Shown in pieces: positions 24,898-36,518 of a stretch of 64,000 bases of DNA (within the stretch, counting starts at the first letter, position 1; each line of letters begins with the position of its first letter). The translations under genes were made by a program, and so were the position numbers. The notes under the pieces were generated by a model. The model saw nothing but the letters and a program-made list of their open reading frames with translations. It did no database searches and was not told the origin of the DNA. Origin of the DNA: Absidia repens (Eukaryota; Mucoromycota; Mucoromycetes; Mucorales; Cunninghamellaceae); assembly GCA_002105175.1 (NCBI GenBank), contig MCGE01000046.1:62001-126000 (forward strand). The letters run 5' to 3'.

Positions 24898-25387
24898 ACG
24901 CATTTGTACATTGGTTGGGTTGGTTCGTAGATTTGCATTTGGTGGCAAACCTATTATGACGGATAAAATAAAAACAAAAAAAACAACCGGTCATGTGCTT
25001 CGGAATCCCAATATCTCTATCGTCATGCTCATTTATATATTTCCCATGCCTTTTTATTTTATTTTATTCCCTCTCTTCTTCCTTTCTTCCCTCTGTTATT
25101 TTTATTTATTCTTTGGCTTTCCATAGCGTCTCCTTTCTTGCCCCTTTTTATTCCCTTCTTCTGTATATTTTTATTCCACTTTTTACTTTCATCTTTTATT
25201 CTTTGTATTTACAATGCTTGCCCTTATCCTATAGCTCATCCCTCCCGCTTTACATTCTTCATCATCCCCAAAGCCTTTTTTTTTACCTTGTCTTTGACAA
25301 AAAAAAAACCCAATTTATCAACCCTTTTTAAACCATGATCATTACCTCTTACTTTACCTGTCTTTATGAAATATCATTCACTGCCTC

Positions 25388-25497
25388 CTGGCGCTTGACA
25401 ATCTGAACTTACTCCTCTTTACCAACAACAGCAACAATTACAAACAACAACAATATCAACAATATCAATATCAATATCAATAGCAACAACAACAACT

Positions 25498-25567
<70 letters not shown>

Positions 25568-25741
25568 CTCATCTCCAGCAACAACTCATCTACCTCAACA
25601 TTTACAACTGCATTAGTAAATATAACGGCAACAAACGACAGCAACTATATCAACATCAGCCAATTTTTATAGCACAATATATTCGAACCGAAACCTCCTA
25701 CCCGATTTTGGTGATCCTCAACAAGTTATTACATTTATATA

Positions 25742-25788
<47 letters not shown>

Positions 25789-25836
25789 TTGTCTATTTTT
25801 ATCTGAATATCTATCAAGGCAACATTTACTTTGACG
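25388..25836. repeat. CAA-repeat and CT-repeat leader upstream of the kinase gene
   Basis: Before the kinase ATG there is a long (CAA)n-type tract, densest at about 25486-25566, then a (CT)n tract at 25745-25780. CAA-rich leaders are unstructured and are known to favour scanning ribosomes; here this is inference. The rest of 24898-25387 is the T/C-rich 3' flank of the FYVE/RING gene with no gene. Confidence 0.8.
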
Positions 25837-27114
25837 ATGGTAGTACAATCACAATATGACTATTGGGCTCAAGCATCCTTATCAATGGTGGATAAAGTCA
25901 TCGGCAATGATTATCAACTCTTGGAAAAGTTAGGTCATGGATCTTATGGATGCCTTTTCCTTGGTCAATCTCTTACCACGAACAATTATGTCGCCATCAA
26001 GGTACTCAGCAAAACTGGACTGAACAACGAAGAGCTCGACCTACAACAACTGGAAATCGATATTCAAGCGTCACTCAAGCACCCTTATCTTTTGGGATTA
26101 GAACGTGTCATTCATGAAAAGACTCATATCTTTATGGTGATGGAACTCTGTGACCAAGGTGATTTATTTGACTTTGTGATGCAAGATCAACGTGTGAACA
26201 AGGTGCGCGATGAATGTCTCGTCAAGTCTGTTTTTCTTCAAATCTTGGACGCTGTTCAACACATGCATGCTCAAGGTATTTATCACCGGGATATCAAACT
26301 AGAAAACGTTTTGCTCAAATCGGACAATGAAGATGATGATGCTAGCTCATTTACCTGCAAGGTTGCTGATTTTGGTTTAGCCACTCGTGAACGATACTCT
26401 CTGGAATTTGGGTGTGGCTCGACAACCTATTTGGCTCCTGAACATTTTGATGAAGAACCTGTCTCTTCTTGTATTACCACCACCGGCGATGAATTGATAC
26501 CTTATGATGCGGCTGCCTCCGATGTTTGGAGTGTCGGCATTTTACTATTAGCCTTTTTGTTTGGACGCAATCCTTGGCAAGAAGCTACCTGTATGGACCC
26601 ATCGTTTATGGAATTCAAGCGTGATCCATCTATCCTGAAAACCCAACTCTTCCCAGCTTTATCATCTCCCTGTGCTCAATTCCTTGAAAAGGTGCTTGCT
26701 ATTGACGGCGAGAACCGACCATCTATTGATCAAGTCAAAGAACAATTTCTTCAATTGGACTTACTTTTGGCCTCTGTTGATGATGGTGACTGTGACAATG
26801 ATGATGATGATGATGAATTTGATGATGATGAATGGTGCTTGGACCAAGATGATTACTCTAGAATTCCTATGGATATCCCTGCCCTACCCAAATTCAACAC
26901 CAAAGCGAGCTTTGATTCTGCCATATTTAGCGCTGCCTCGATCACCAGTAGCGGAATGTCTTGGTCTGATATGGTGGAAGAGGACTTTCAACGTGATCAA
27001 GACTCTCTTGGCTACTCATCCCTATCCTCCTCGATTATTGAAGAAGAAGACGATGATTATGATGATACCGATATGTTTGTCCATAGTGAAGAAAAGGGGT
27101 CTTGGTGGCTTTAG
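25837..27114 (+). CDS. Ser/Thr protein kinase (Ran1/Sks1/Vhs1-like)
   Basis: An intronless gene of 425 codons from ATG 25837. The kinase domain spans about residues 20-310: glycine loop LGHGSYGCLFLG, lysine in VAIKVL, catalytic HRDIKLENVLL, DFGLAT, APEH in place of APE, and SDVWSVGILLLAFLFGRNPW. All catalytic residues are present. HRDIKLEN, CGSTTYLAPE and the FGRNPWQ block resemble the fungal Ran1/Pat1-Sks1-Vhs1 group, which acts in nutrient and cell-cycle control; this placement is by motif resemblance only. The tail (residues about 310-425) is very acidic (runs of D and E) and probably disordered. It is the last gene of the compact co-directional block PCID2-YKT6-FYVE/RING-kinase. Confidence 0.88.
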   Translation: MVVQSQYDYWAQASLSMVDKVIGNDYQLLEKLGHGSYGCLFLGQSLTTNNYVAIKVLSKTGLNNEELDLQQLEIDIQASLKHPYLLGLERVIHEKTHIFMVMELCDQGDLFDFVMQDQRVNKVRDECLVKSVFLQILDAVQHMHAQGIYHRDIKLENVLLKSDNEDDDASSFTCKVADFGLATRERYSLEFGCGSTTYLAPEHFDEEPVSSCITTTGDELIPYDAAASDVWSVGILLLAFLFGRNPWQEATCMDPSFMEFKRDPSILKTQLFPALSSPCAQFLEKVLAIDGENRPSIDQVKEQFLQLDLLLASVDDGDCDNDDDDDEFDDDEWCLDQDDYSRIPMDIPALPKFNTKASFDSAIFSAASITSSGMSWSDMVEEDFQRDQDSLGYSSLSSSIIEEEDDDYDDTDMFVHSEEKGSWWL

Positions 27115-27939
27115 ATTAGTGTCGCTCTCCCCGTTTACCTTTTTTTTTTTTTTTTTTTTTTTTTTGTCTTTTACTCATCATTCGTTCTAGTTTCATTTTT
27201 AGTCTTAGCAGAAAAATCACCCTCCCCTTTTTTTTTTTCCCTTTTTTTGTTTGTATATGCTTTTTTTTCATTATTGTTTTGTATGTATGACTGATCCAAA
27301 ATGTGATTCCCTTGCCATTCATTTCTATTCCTCTTCACATTCTCGCCGCTTTGAAAAATAGTCATCATCATCCTTTATTTTACCCCTCTCTTTTTGTTAT
27401 CAAAAAAACCATTCCACATTATAGTTTAGTTGTTTTACTACCCTACTGAATAAAAAAAATCAAATTTGTCCAAAATAAACGTGCTTTGTTTTATTAGCTA
27501 TCTTGTATTGTACTTTCTTCGTTCTGTTTTTCTCTCGTCTCCCTTTTTTTTTTATATATCATATTTTACTTGTATCACTTATATCATAAGAATGATCAAG
27601 TCCCTTCATTTATCTTTTCCCTCCCTTCTCCTTCTCTTTTGATGCCTCCTTTGAAAATATATATCAGATGTATTAGACTGTCATATGAAAGCTTATTTTG
27701 AAATCACGCCATAAAAATGTATATTTAATGCAAGATTACTGTGGTATGGATGAGCTTCAGTCAACTATTATTCTTTTGATCCCATGGTGACATTTCTTAA
27801 TTAATACAATACAATATATATGATATTACATGCCGTATGTAGGCTCGGTCAAAGAAACATCGTATTTATCACTTCTTCCTCCTGTTCCCTTTGACTTTAT
27901 TAATGTAAGTGATATGTAATAGAATTTGTACCCTCCATA
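27115..27939. other. 3' flank of kinase gene, no further gene
   Basis: T-rich DNA with a run of T at about 27141-27165. Possible poly(A) signals are AATAAA near 27448 and 27475. No coding region. Confidence 0.5.
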
Positions 27940-28069
27940 TGGTGCGGCTCACTTATAATGTCAAATTTTCAATTTTCATTTCAATTTTGTGATTGTAATC
28001 GACGTTTGAATATGCCTTTTTAAAGCCTTTTTTTTTTTTTTTTTCCTCCCTCCTTTCTTTTCTTTTTTC

Positions 28070-28280
28070 CCCAGGTCACCGCCGTTTTATTGATCTCAAT
28101 GAGGTGATGTTTAACTAGGATTAGTGTCAGGACTAGTTCAGAAGGGGTTTCAGCTCAGGTATTTCGAGATGCATGAGGAAACTCTTCATTTTGGATTCAG
28201 AATATGGGAACACTCTTAGATTGGCCTTCATCTTAGCTTAGTATAGGTTGTCATTGTTATAATTACTACTGAATAAACGC
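28070..28280 (+). repeat. Family M module inside TE3 (first)
   Basis: On the plus strand it reads from the GACTAGTTCAGAAGGGG side through CATTTTGGATTCAG to CTACTGAATAAACGC. It is the counterpart of the TE2 module at 15718-15930. Confidence 0.75.
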
Positions 28281-28367
28281 TCTGGCGCTCCGCTGGAGCT
28301 TTTGGAAATCTTTCGATTTACTAGGTGTCACAGTTTCTTTTATTAAAGTGTGGGTTTTGATGGGATA

Positions 28368-28590
28368 GGATTAAAGCCTCCGTTCTTTCGCACTTTGGTG
28401 GGCAGCCCCTTGGGGCCCAACCGTCGTGCTCAGCGCATCGTCAATGGCTTTTTTTGCGTGCTGAAAAAAAAAATAGTGAACGGATTAGAGCCTCCGCCAT
28501 TTCGCACTATGGTGGGCAGCCCCTTGGGGCCCAACCGTCGTGGTCAGCGCGTCGCCAATGAATTTTTTTTGTGTGCTGAAATAATAGCTT
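28368..28590. repeat. Tandem duplication of about 114 bases in TE3
   Basis: Two diverged copies begin GGATTAAAGCCTCCG (28368) and GGATTAGAGCCTCCG (28482), each with GTGGGCAGCCCCTTGGGG. TE2 has a single copy (about 15545-15645 on the other strand). A third, weaker relative (GGTGGGCAGC) is at about 29390. Confidence 0.8.
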
Positions 28591-28859
28591 ATTTAAAAGA
28601 CGTCAGAGAGATCAGAGCTTGATTATGTAGGGGTCGCGACTGGCTTTCCACTGGAAGATAAAACAAATTATGCACTATGGAAATTATGGCGATTGCCCCT
28701 TCCCTGATTTTTTGACAGAAAAAAAAGAGGCTGGATGATTCAGGCTCCGCATTTTCCTTTCTATTTTTTTTTTTTGGGCCCCATTTTTTTTTTCCCTCTC
28801 TTTTCTTTCTTTTTTATTTTTTTCCTTCTTTTAGCCTGAATGATATGATGGCAAGGCTT

Positions 28860-29060
28860 AGTGGGGTTCTGAGGATCTAGGATTAGTGTTAGAATTTGAA
28901 TTAGGGGCGTTTTTAAAAACGCAAAACAAACATCATGGGGAACCCCTTTTATTTTGGATGTAGGATTTGGGAACTCAGTAGATTAGCATCATGGAATCGT
29001 CATTAGTTTAGTGATAGTATGTCATCGTTTGAATCTACGTCTGAATAAATATTATTTTTC
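28860..29060 (+). repeat. Family M module inside TE3 (second)
   Basis: It has GGGGAACCCCTTTTATTTTG, then TTAGTTTAGTGATAG and ACGTCTGAATAAATATT. It is the counterpart of the TE2 module at 15063-15260. Confidence 0.75.
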
Positions 29061-29783
29061 TTATATTCAGTTTCTCTGTTGTACGTTTACATTATGAGCT
29101 TCATCGAATGTGTATTACATATGCATAGACAAAAAAAAAGTGTGTCTATATATATAAATAAAAGGAACGGATTGGGTATTATGGAGACTTCTTCCAACAG
29201 CTCTATAAGTTTGTGCGTAGAAAAGAAAACAGGGATGTGTTTGTGTGAAAAAACAGCTATTACAGTGTATTTGTTGCGGTGGGGTATATTGAAGAGCGAA
29301 GTTGAGAATAGTATTAATTATGTAGCTACTGGGTGGCAAGGGGTTTCTGAAGTGTGGCTTTTGATGGAAGACTCTGTGATTTGGCACTATGGGTGGGCAG
29401 CGATGGAGAAAAAAAGATGGACGATTCCTATGGTGGACAGGGCGTCAGCGGTGGATCAGAAAAAAAAAAAAAAAAGTTGGAGGGCCAAAAGAGCGAAATT
29501 AAAGTTACTATAAGTGAGTTTTCTTACGATCCATACCATTTTCTTTTTAGTACATCAGATACATTTCAAATCCTAGGCCAGCCAGCCAAAGTCTTCTTTT
29601 TTTGAAGGCTGATAAATCTTTCTTTTTTTTATAAAAAAAAACAAACTGATGTACACGTTTTGTTCTTAAAGGTCTGAATCATCATGCTTATACATTATTT
29701 TTTTGAGGTGGCCATTTTTTAAAAAACCATCAGCTTTCTAGGATCATTCCTAAATTTTGACATTATAAGTGAGCCGCACCATA

Positions 29784-30475
29784 GTCTAGAATGAGCATCC
29801 CTCCAAAAAAAAGGGGGGGTGAATTTCGTATGAACAAAAAAGGTAATTTTCGGCGAAACGAAAAAAACAGGCACGACTTTTTTTTTTGTTGTTGTTGTTG
29901 TGATTGCCATCTTTTTTTTTCCTACGCACAAGTGGCTTGAGCAATAATCTGCCATGACAATAATAAGAAAAATGGCTTATCTCGATCTTCATAAAAGACG
30001 AACCAATGCCCAAAAAAGCACATCCTCTATGATAGTCAAAATGGCCTCGTTCGTGAAAGTCAAAAATTGGCAACAAACAAAATATATAATAGGAACGGAT
30101 TAATATTATAAAGTGTCATACATTCTGAGTGTCAGGGATGGTGAGAGGAGATCAATGAAACCGGGATATCCTCCAGCCATTTTGCATCATAGTAACAGTC
30201 CCTCGGTATTCAACTCGCTCCAGTTTGACTTTTATTACTGTATAATGTACATAACACGCAAAAGCAAAGACAAAAAATAACGAGCAAGATGCGTACTGTA
30301 CAATTTAGTCAGATTCAATTTATACAAAAAAAAAGTCAGCTTCAATATTAGTAGGTGATTTAGGACTGTCAGCCAGTCACTGGGTCTTAAGGGAGGGGAG
30401 AAGTGGTCATGGTCGGTGAATAAGAGAGCAAGTTTTTGATAAGATACTCACAAAATAGTATAATCATGATATTAT
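29784..30475. other. Intergenic, no gene seen
   Basis: A minus-strand frame of 96 codons (29786-30076) has no recognisable domain and a low-complexity Asn/Lys run, and was not called. Nothing else is supportable. Confidence 0.4.
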
Positions 30476-31122
30476 TTACTATATAATGGGTCAGAGGGCG
30501 ATTAAAAAATAGGTATGTTTTATTGAAGTACAGTACATTGGATAATAAAATTACAGACGAAGGGCTATAATAGGAGGCTCTGTCTGACGAAGCATGAGGA
30601 AAACCAATATAATATTTACAGAAGGGCCAACAGTGATCTAAAGAGAAAACGATGACTTGAGAGCTAATATAGTGTACAGGACAGAATGATTCTAAAGGGA
30701 TGTCTTTTATTGAAGCAACACTAATGTAAGGATGTGATGGTACAAAAGGATTTATTTTACACAAGACATGAAAGAGCCTAATGGGATATTTTTCATAGTA
30801 GTATGTAAAAAGAGGCACATTTTATTCAGATATAGATATAAACTATGGACAAACTAATATCAAACTAAACTAATGATGGCTTCCAAAAAGCCAATTAATA
30901 TTGCTTTCAGATCCTAGATCCAAAATGAAAGGATTTCCCCATGCATCTTGTAATCCCTGATCTGAGAACGCTTCTGAACTAGTCCTAGCACTAATCTATG
31001 TCCACCATAACTCCATAGAATTACAATTATGAAGAATTAAAGGAAGAAAAAAGAGAAAGAAAGAAAATTGTGAAAATGGGTCCCCAAATAAAAATTCACG
31101 TGTGCGGGATTTGAAATGTTTT
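30476..31122 (-). repeat. Family M dispersed repeat, near full length
   Basis: It runs from ACTATATAATGGG (30476) to CACGTGTGCGGGATTTG (about 31096). On the minus strand poly(A)-like TTCAATAAAA motifs lie near 30515 and 30710 and CTGAATAAAA near 30820, spaced as in the copies at 601 and 44235. The core GATCCTAGATCCAAAATG is near 30911. Confidence 0.8.
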
Positions 31123-32209
31123 ATTTTTTTTTTGTTCGTGCGATTTTTGGTTGCTACAAAAAGGTAAACCTTTCCTTTACGGCAATCAACATCATACTAA
31201 GATAACCAACATGGTGGTTCTCTTCTCATGATAGTGGCCACCATCATTTAACATTGGTAGCACGGCTCTTCTCTTAACTTATCAATCCTTTTCTTGTACA
31301 TACAGTGGAGTAGTTTGTCAATGCACGTAGGATAGCTGACATTTTTTTAAAGGCCTAGCTTATCCGACTTTTTTTTTCAATAAGACACATTCACACCCAC
31401 ATACACACACCTCCAATCGCTATCCCATTTAATTTGTATTATAGTGCTATGATTTGATCACATGCAGTATTTTAGCTTAATTGCCATATTTCATATTTTT
31501 GCATGAATAAAGTGTGCACCGTCTCCTTTTGATTTCACGTACACCGTCTCCTATATATCACATTTAGCTTGCTTTGTCTAATGGGTATGCCCACGCCGCA
31601 CAGCACTTGCGCGTGTGGAAAAAAAATGTGTGTGTGCAAAAAAATAAGAAAGTCAAGTATGAGACGACTCCGGTCTACTGCGTATACTGCACTTCAAAAA
31701 CTAAGTTTAAAAAGTGGTCGTCTCGAAGCATTGAAAAAAGACAGTGCAGTACGCAACGTTTAATTTAAAAAAAAAAAAAACCAATCACTCCTTTTCACCT
31801 TTACTTCTATATTACGCGATCAGAAGTCATTACTGTCAAGAAAAACTATTATCCTTAACATTTTCCGTAAGATCCAATTCTTTTTGCAATATATTCAAAA
31901 AGATCACATCATACATGTACATTATCATATAAACAAAACAACGGAAATGCATACAAGTGATACAAAATGGCGATTTTTATTGTAAAGATTTGAAGAATAA
32001 TATAAATAAACAATAACATAAAACTACTAAACCTAATACACATATTTATAAAAGGGGCGACACTAGACTACTATTAGAAACTAAACTAATCTTCAGCATT
32101 CGTGTACCATTTTCCAATCCAGGAACATTTTCTGCTATCAACAGTAAATTTCATCACCGAGGAATATGCCTGAGCCATTAAATTTATCTCTATGGGATAG
32201 GGATAATGA

Positions 32210-32243
<34 letters not shown>

Positions 32244-32947
32244 ACGGCCAAATACATCCAAGTTGCTCAAAAGACGGTATTTCAGTAAGAAACAAAGAAT
32301 AAGAAACGTTTCTACTCCTCAATGCCCTTCATACATATTACCAAACAGAGCCAATAAAGGCGAATCAAAAAATAAACAGGACGCACTCTATTGCCGAGTT
32401 TGGGGGCTATGATATCACATTGAAGACTCTGGATTTGTGGTTTTGTTTTTCCTGTCACCAAGTATTATACATGACGATCCTCCTTTCCTTTTGTGTAGAC
32501 TACCCTCTCCTATTTCTTTTTTCTTTTTCTTCAATGATAATGATTTGTGCTGCTTGTTCGTTTGTGGGAGGTATTCGTTACGTCTCTAATAAATAACTGA
32601 TAAATCCATAATGAAAGACGCACAGTCAATCGTCCGCGTTTTGGGTACAGTAATTTGTTGTGAGTTTATCAGTCATGGAGTAAATAACAAACAGTAAATA
32701 CAATGTGATATAACATAAAGACATAAAAAAATGTTATTTTTTATTAGAATATGTAGTCAAAAAGAAAATAAAAATAGACTCAAGCATTTAAATAAAGAGA
32801 TATGAAAAAAAAAGGGTAACGCAAGCATAAAAAAGGAGCTGTATTTGAATGAGAGGAGTCAATAAAAATATAAAGTAGATGGAAAAAAATAAAACTAATA
32901 AATGACTATATATCAAGAATCGCATAAAACTAAATAATGGCTATCAT
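31123..32947. other. Intergenic, no convincing gene
   Basis: An A-run lies at about 32214-32241. The short frames at 31569-31768 sit over an imperfect inverted structure (GAGACGAC near 31661, GTCGTCTC near 31718) and are not supported. The right part is the 3' flank of the Ede1-like gene. Confidence 0.4.
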
Positions 32948-35900
32948 CTAGTTGGTTTGATCCAGTAAGAAGTTCGTTGCTTTGGTGACATCTTGATCGT
33001 ATCGTTCCAATGCATCCTTGGCCACCTGTTTTTCAAATCCCATTTTGACAAGTTCATCCACCTTGCTGCCATCCCCTACAATACTTGTCTCCGTAAAAAC
33101 CTTGTTGTCGTTTTTGGTTGATGCGGCAGTGGTGGTATTGGTGGTGGTGTTGCTACTACTGGTGATTGCTTCTTTCCCTTTCTTTTCGCTTTTGGCTTCA
33201 AATGGCGTGGCTCCGAAAGCATCCTCGAACCCAAAACTTGATCCACCACCTGCGGTCTCTTGATTTCCAGTAGTCGTTGATGAGGGTGATTTTACTTCTG
33301 TCGTAGTTGAAGCCCCAAAGTTGCCACCAAAAATAGAATCCCAATCATCCGCGTCTGTAGTTGTTGAGGTGGTGGCCATTTGTTGTTGCTTCTTTTGTTC
33401 GCTTCCATCCCCCTCAGGGAAATTAAATCCACCAAACTGACTTGGCCAAGTACTGTTTTTACCGTCACCAGTTGATGTAGAAGCAGCAGTCTTGCTTTTT
33501 TCATCGTCAAATACACCAAACGCATCATCAAAGTCATCAAAATCAGATTTACTGGTGGTTTGTGCTCCTATTGCCTTCGAATCGTCGTCATTGTTCACCT
33601 TGGCTTCAGACAAAGGTCCTGAAAAGGCTGCGTCAAAATCATCATCCATTGATTGAGGTTGTTGAGTACTATTGTTTGTGCCATCAGGAGAAGACGTTTT
33701 GGTTGGAGGTGGAGGTGGAGGAGGAGCACGATGCTTTTTCGTTGATGCTGGTGAAGATGCTGTGTTTTCGCTTTGGAAGAGGAATGGTGAGTTTGACGAT
33801 GACACTGGTGTGGTTGTTGTTGCAGTATTGAATGCTGATTCGTTGTCATTTTCGCCAGGAGAAGGCATACCTGCCAAATCGCCAAATACTGCATCGAAGT
33901 CTGCCGAGTCATTACCACCAGTTTGAGGTTGTCCCGGTTGATTGCTTGTACGAAGTTCCGCTTGTTCTTGATGTGGGGAGAATATGTCGAAGAAATTGCT
34001 GCTGCTGGTGCCATTGTTGCTGTGGTTGTCACTGTCTTTGGGGACTTGAGTAGCGTTTGCTGGAGGAGGGGAAGTTGGTGTAAAATTACCGAATGGGCTA
34101 GACGCATCTTGAGGTTTCGCTGTGTCAATATCATCGTCGTCAGAAGAGGAATCGTCATCTGGTGTGTCGATGGAAAAGTCAGTTGTTGATTTTCTTGGAG
34201 GATTCGATGATGGCGACGATTTCTTTGGTGATGATATGTTGTTGTTGATATCCATTCCCCGAGCTGATTCAGTAATACCTTGTACTTCCTTTGCGTCTTG
34301 TAAATTCCGTCTTGTTTGTTCCCGGTCTTGTTCAGAGGCTGTCACCTGGCGACGATTAATATCCAGCATCATTCCTTGTTGTTTGACCTGTCCATTCAGC
34401 CCATCGATTTGTGCTTCTAATGCCGCTGTTTCCTCTTGAATTTCATGCACCCGTCGTCGACATTCTTCACTTTCCGCACGACCAGTTTCAAGTTTTTGCC
34501 GTAATTGCTGAATTTCTTGCTGTACTGCTGTTAGCTGTTGTTGAGATGTTTCGAAGTCGTTGCGCATTTGGATCCATTCAGGTTCTTCTTGGCGTATGGT
34601 CTCTTGCAGTTCGTTGAGATCCTTTACTTCAGCTTCATGTGCCATACGTACTTGAGTCATTTGAGCCTGCAGTTCTTGCTTTTGCTTTGAGAGTTGCTCC
34701 AGAGTTTGTTCGGCTGTAAGTTTTTCGTTTTTGATCTCACCAGTAGCAGACCTCAATTGTGTCATCTGGTTCTGCAATTGGTTCACCTGATTGGTTTCCT
34801 GAGTTAGTTGGTCATTGTTCCCAAAATCACCCAGAAGGTCTTCATCAATTAAGGATGCAACTATAAAAATCAAAAGTCAACAATTAGTATCAAAAAATCT
34901 TTCATATAAGAAGGGCTCTATGCTACAGATAAATTGATGGGATGGTTTACCTTTTGTCGGCTGGTTGAAGGGGTCGTTTGAGAAGGATCGGTCAGCATAC
35001 GTGACAGACCGCTGGAGATTACTATGCGGACTTGCAACAGCAGGGGCAGGAGCAGGAGCGGGTAGAGGGCTTGGGGGAATCAAAGTGGCAGGCAAAGTCG
35101 GAGGAAGATTGTCACCGCGTAGTCGCTTATGTATCAGATGCATGGCCACAGCAAATTCGTTACGAGAGAGTCTACCACGTTGAGTTGTATCGGCCAAATC
35201 CCAAATGTGAGCTAAATCAGCATCAGGTAGCTGTGAATTCTTGAAAAACTCGACTGCTTCTTTGCCTTGTACAAAACCGTGCCGTTGAATATCGATTTTG
35301 TCAAAAAAGCTGTCATACTGTGTCTTTTCCGTTGCTGTCACATCCCAAGACCTAGGAATACTTTCAGAGGAGGATGAGAATGCCATGTTGCCGAGAGTAT
35401 CAATGGTTGCTGCACGTTGAGGTGGAGTCATCATCATTCGGTTTCCAGTCAGTTGGTGCTGTATCATCGGTGTGCTGTTTCCACTCATTTGACGTGCGAT
35501 TGGTGACTGCTGGTGAGATAACATGGGAGTAGATGACGCTGTTCCAGATGCTGAAGAATAAACCGTAGGTGGAAGTTGTGTAGGCAGAGTTGATAAGGTA
35601 CCGTCCATCAGTTTGGCAATATAATGCATAGCAATGGCAAATTCAGATTGAGTCAATGTCCCAGACTGACGAACATCGGCTAAAGCCCTATTGTTAATTA
35701 ATAAATGGATACAATCAAGTCAGTAAATGCCATGGTTAAGACGATAAGGTGGGTTTTTGCTCTGCTTACCAAATCTGACCCAGAGTTTCATTAGGCAACT
35801 TGGATTTCAAGAATACATTCCTTGCCTTTGAAGAATCCAAGACACCGTTCGTAGGTTGATGAGCACGGAAGATGTTGTAATACTTTTCACGTTCGACAGG

Positions 35901-36518
35901 TGAGATAACATTTGCTGAGGAATTGTCGCTACTGCCGTCACCTTTATTGTTCATGTTCGGGCTTTTCACACCAGCAATGTCGCTTTGGATTCCCTTAAAC
36001 TGTGGTAGACTGACGACTATGAGTAGAGAATAAAGTTGAGTAACGAAGACCACATACAGTTCAAGTCCCATCGTTCCATATGATTGCAAGCACCGTGCTC
36101 TATCACCATCTATACAGAAGCCTTTTTCTTCATGCTGAGTTCTTACCTGTTGATATAATAGGATCAGCCACTTCTTGCCCATGTTGAGCGCAAGCAATCA
36201 ATTTGAGGGCTATCGAGAATGTTTCTGGGGTCAAATAACCCACATTGTCACGGTCAGCTGTTTCCCATATCTAAATAGAAGCAAAAATAGAAATAACTCA
36301 TGAATATGCAATAAAGTACACACTATAAAATGTATCATCACTTTACTTACATCAGACAAGATGGCATTGGGAACACCAGAAGAGGCGAAAAATTGAACAG
36401 CTTCAGAACCAGTAACAATACCATTTTTCGTTTGAGAGGCTAGTTTGAAAAGTTGACCATAAGCTTGAGTTTCTTGAGGATTCAAATACCTATCCCAGGC
36501 TGAAGATGAGTATGCCAT
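32948..36518 (-). CDS. EDE1: EH-domain endocytic adaptor (Ede1/EPS15-like)
   Basis: ATG 36518 (MAYSSSAWDRYLNPQETQAYG); stop 32948. Three EH domains in order (exons near 36231-36518, 35766-35930 and 35020-35330), the last with VQGKEAVEFFKNSQLPDADL, HIWDLADTTQRGRL and FAVAMHLI; then a long coiled coil (about 34270-34820, heptad-rich Q/E/L), a low-complexity acidic region with repeated DDFD/DAFG-type motifs and a poly-Pro run, and a C-terminal UBA domain (VDELVKMGFEKQVAKDAL). EH-coiled coil-UBA is the order of yeast Ede1. It marks early endocytic sites, binds NPF-containing adaptors through the EH domains and ubiquitin through the UBA. An upstream in-frame extension to 36623 is hydrophobic leader-like sequence and was not used. 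At least four short introns. Confidence 0.93.

Larger units (their letters stand above)
27940..29781. mobile_element. TIR element TE3 (inverted relative to TE2)
   Basis: It has the same terminal repeats as TE1 and TE2 (TGGTGCGGCTCACTTATA at left, its complement at right) and TA on both sides (27938-27939, 29782-29783). Length is about 1.84 kb. The sequence follows TE2 on the opposite strand, with an extra tandem copy of a block of about 114 bases that explains most of the size difference. No transposase is seen. It contains M modules at about 28070-28280 and 28860-29060. Confidence 0.88.

Noticed and set aside
29786..30076. 96-codon minus frame
   Set aside because: No domain, low-complexity Asn/Lys run, adjacent to a transposable element edge.
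30387..30818. 143-codon minus frame
   Set aside because: Lies over a family M copy and is not open in the other copies.
31569..31768. Two overlapping short plus frames with Cys/His
   Set aside because: Very short, overlapping, over an imperfect inverted repeat and without a recognisable finger pattern.
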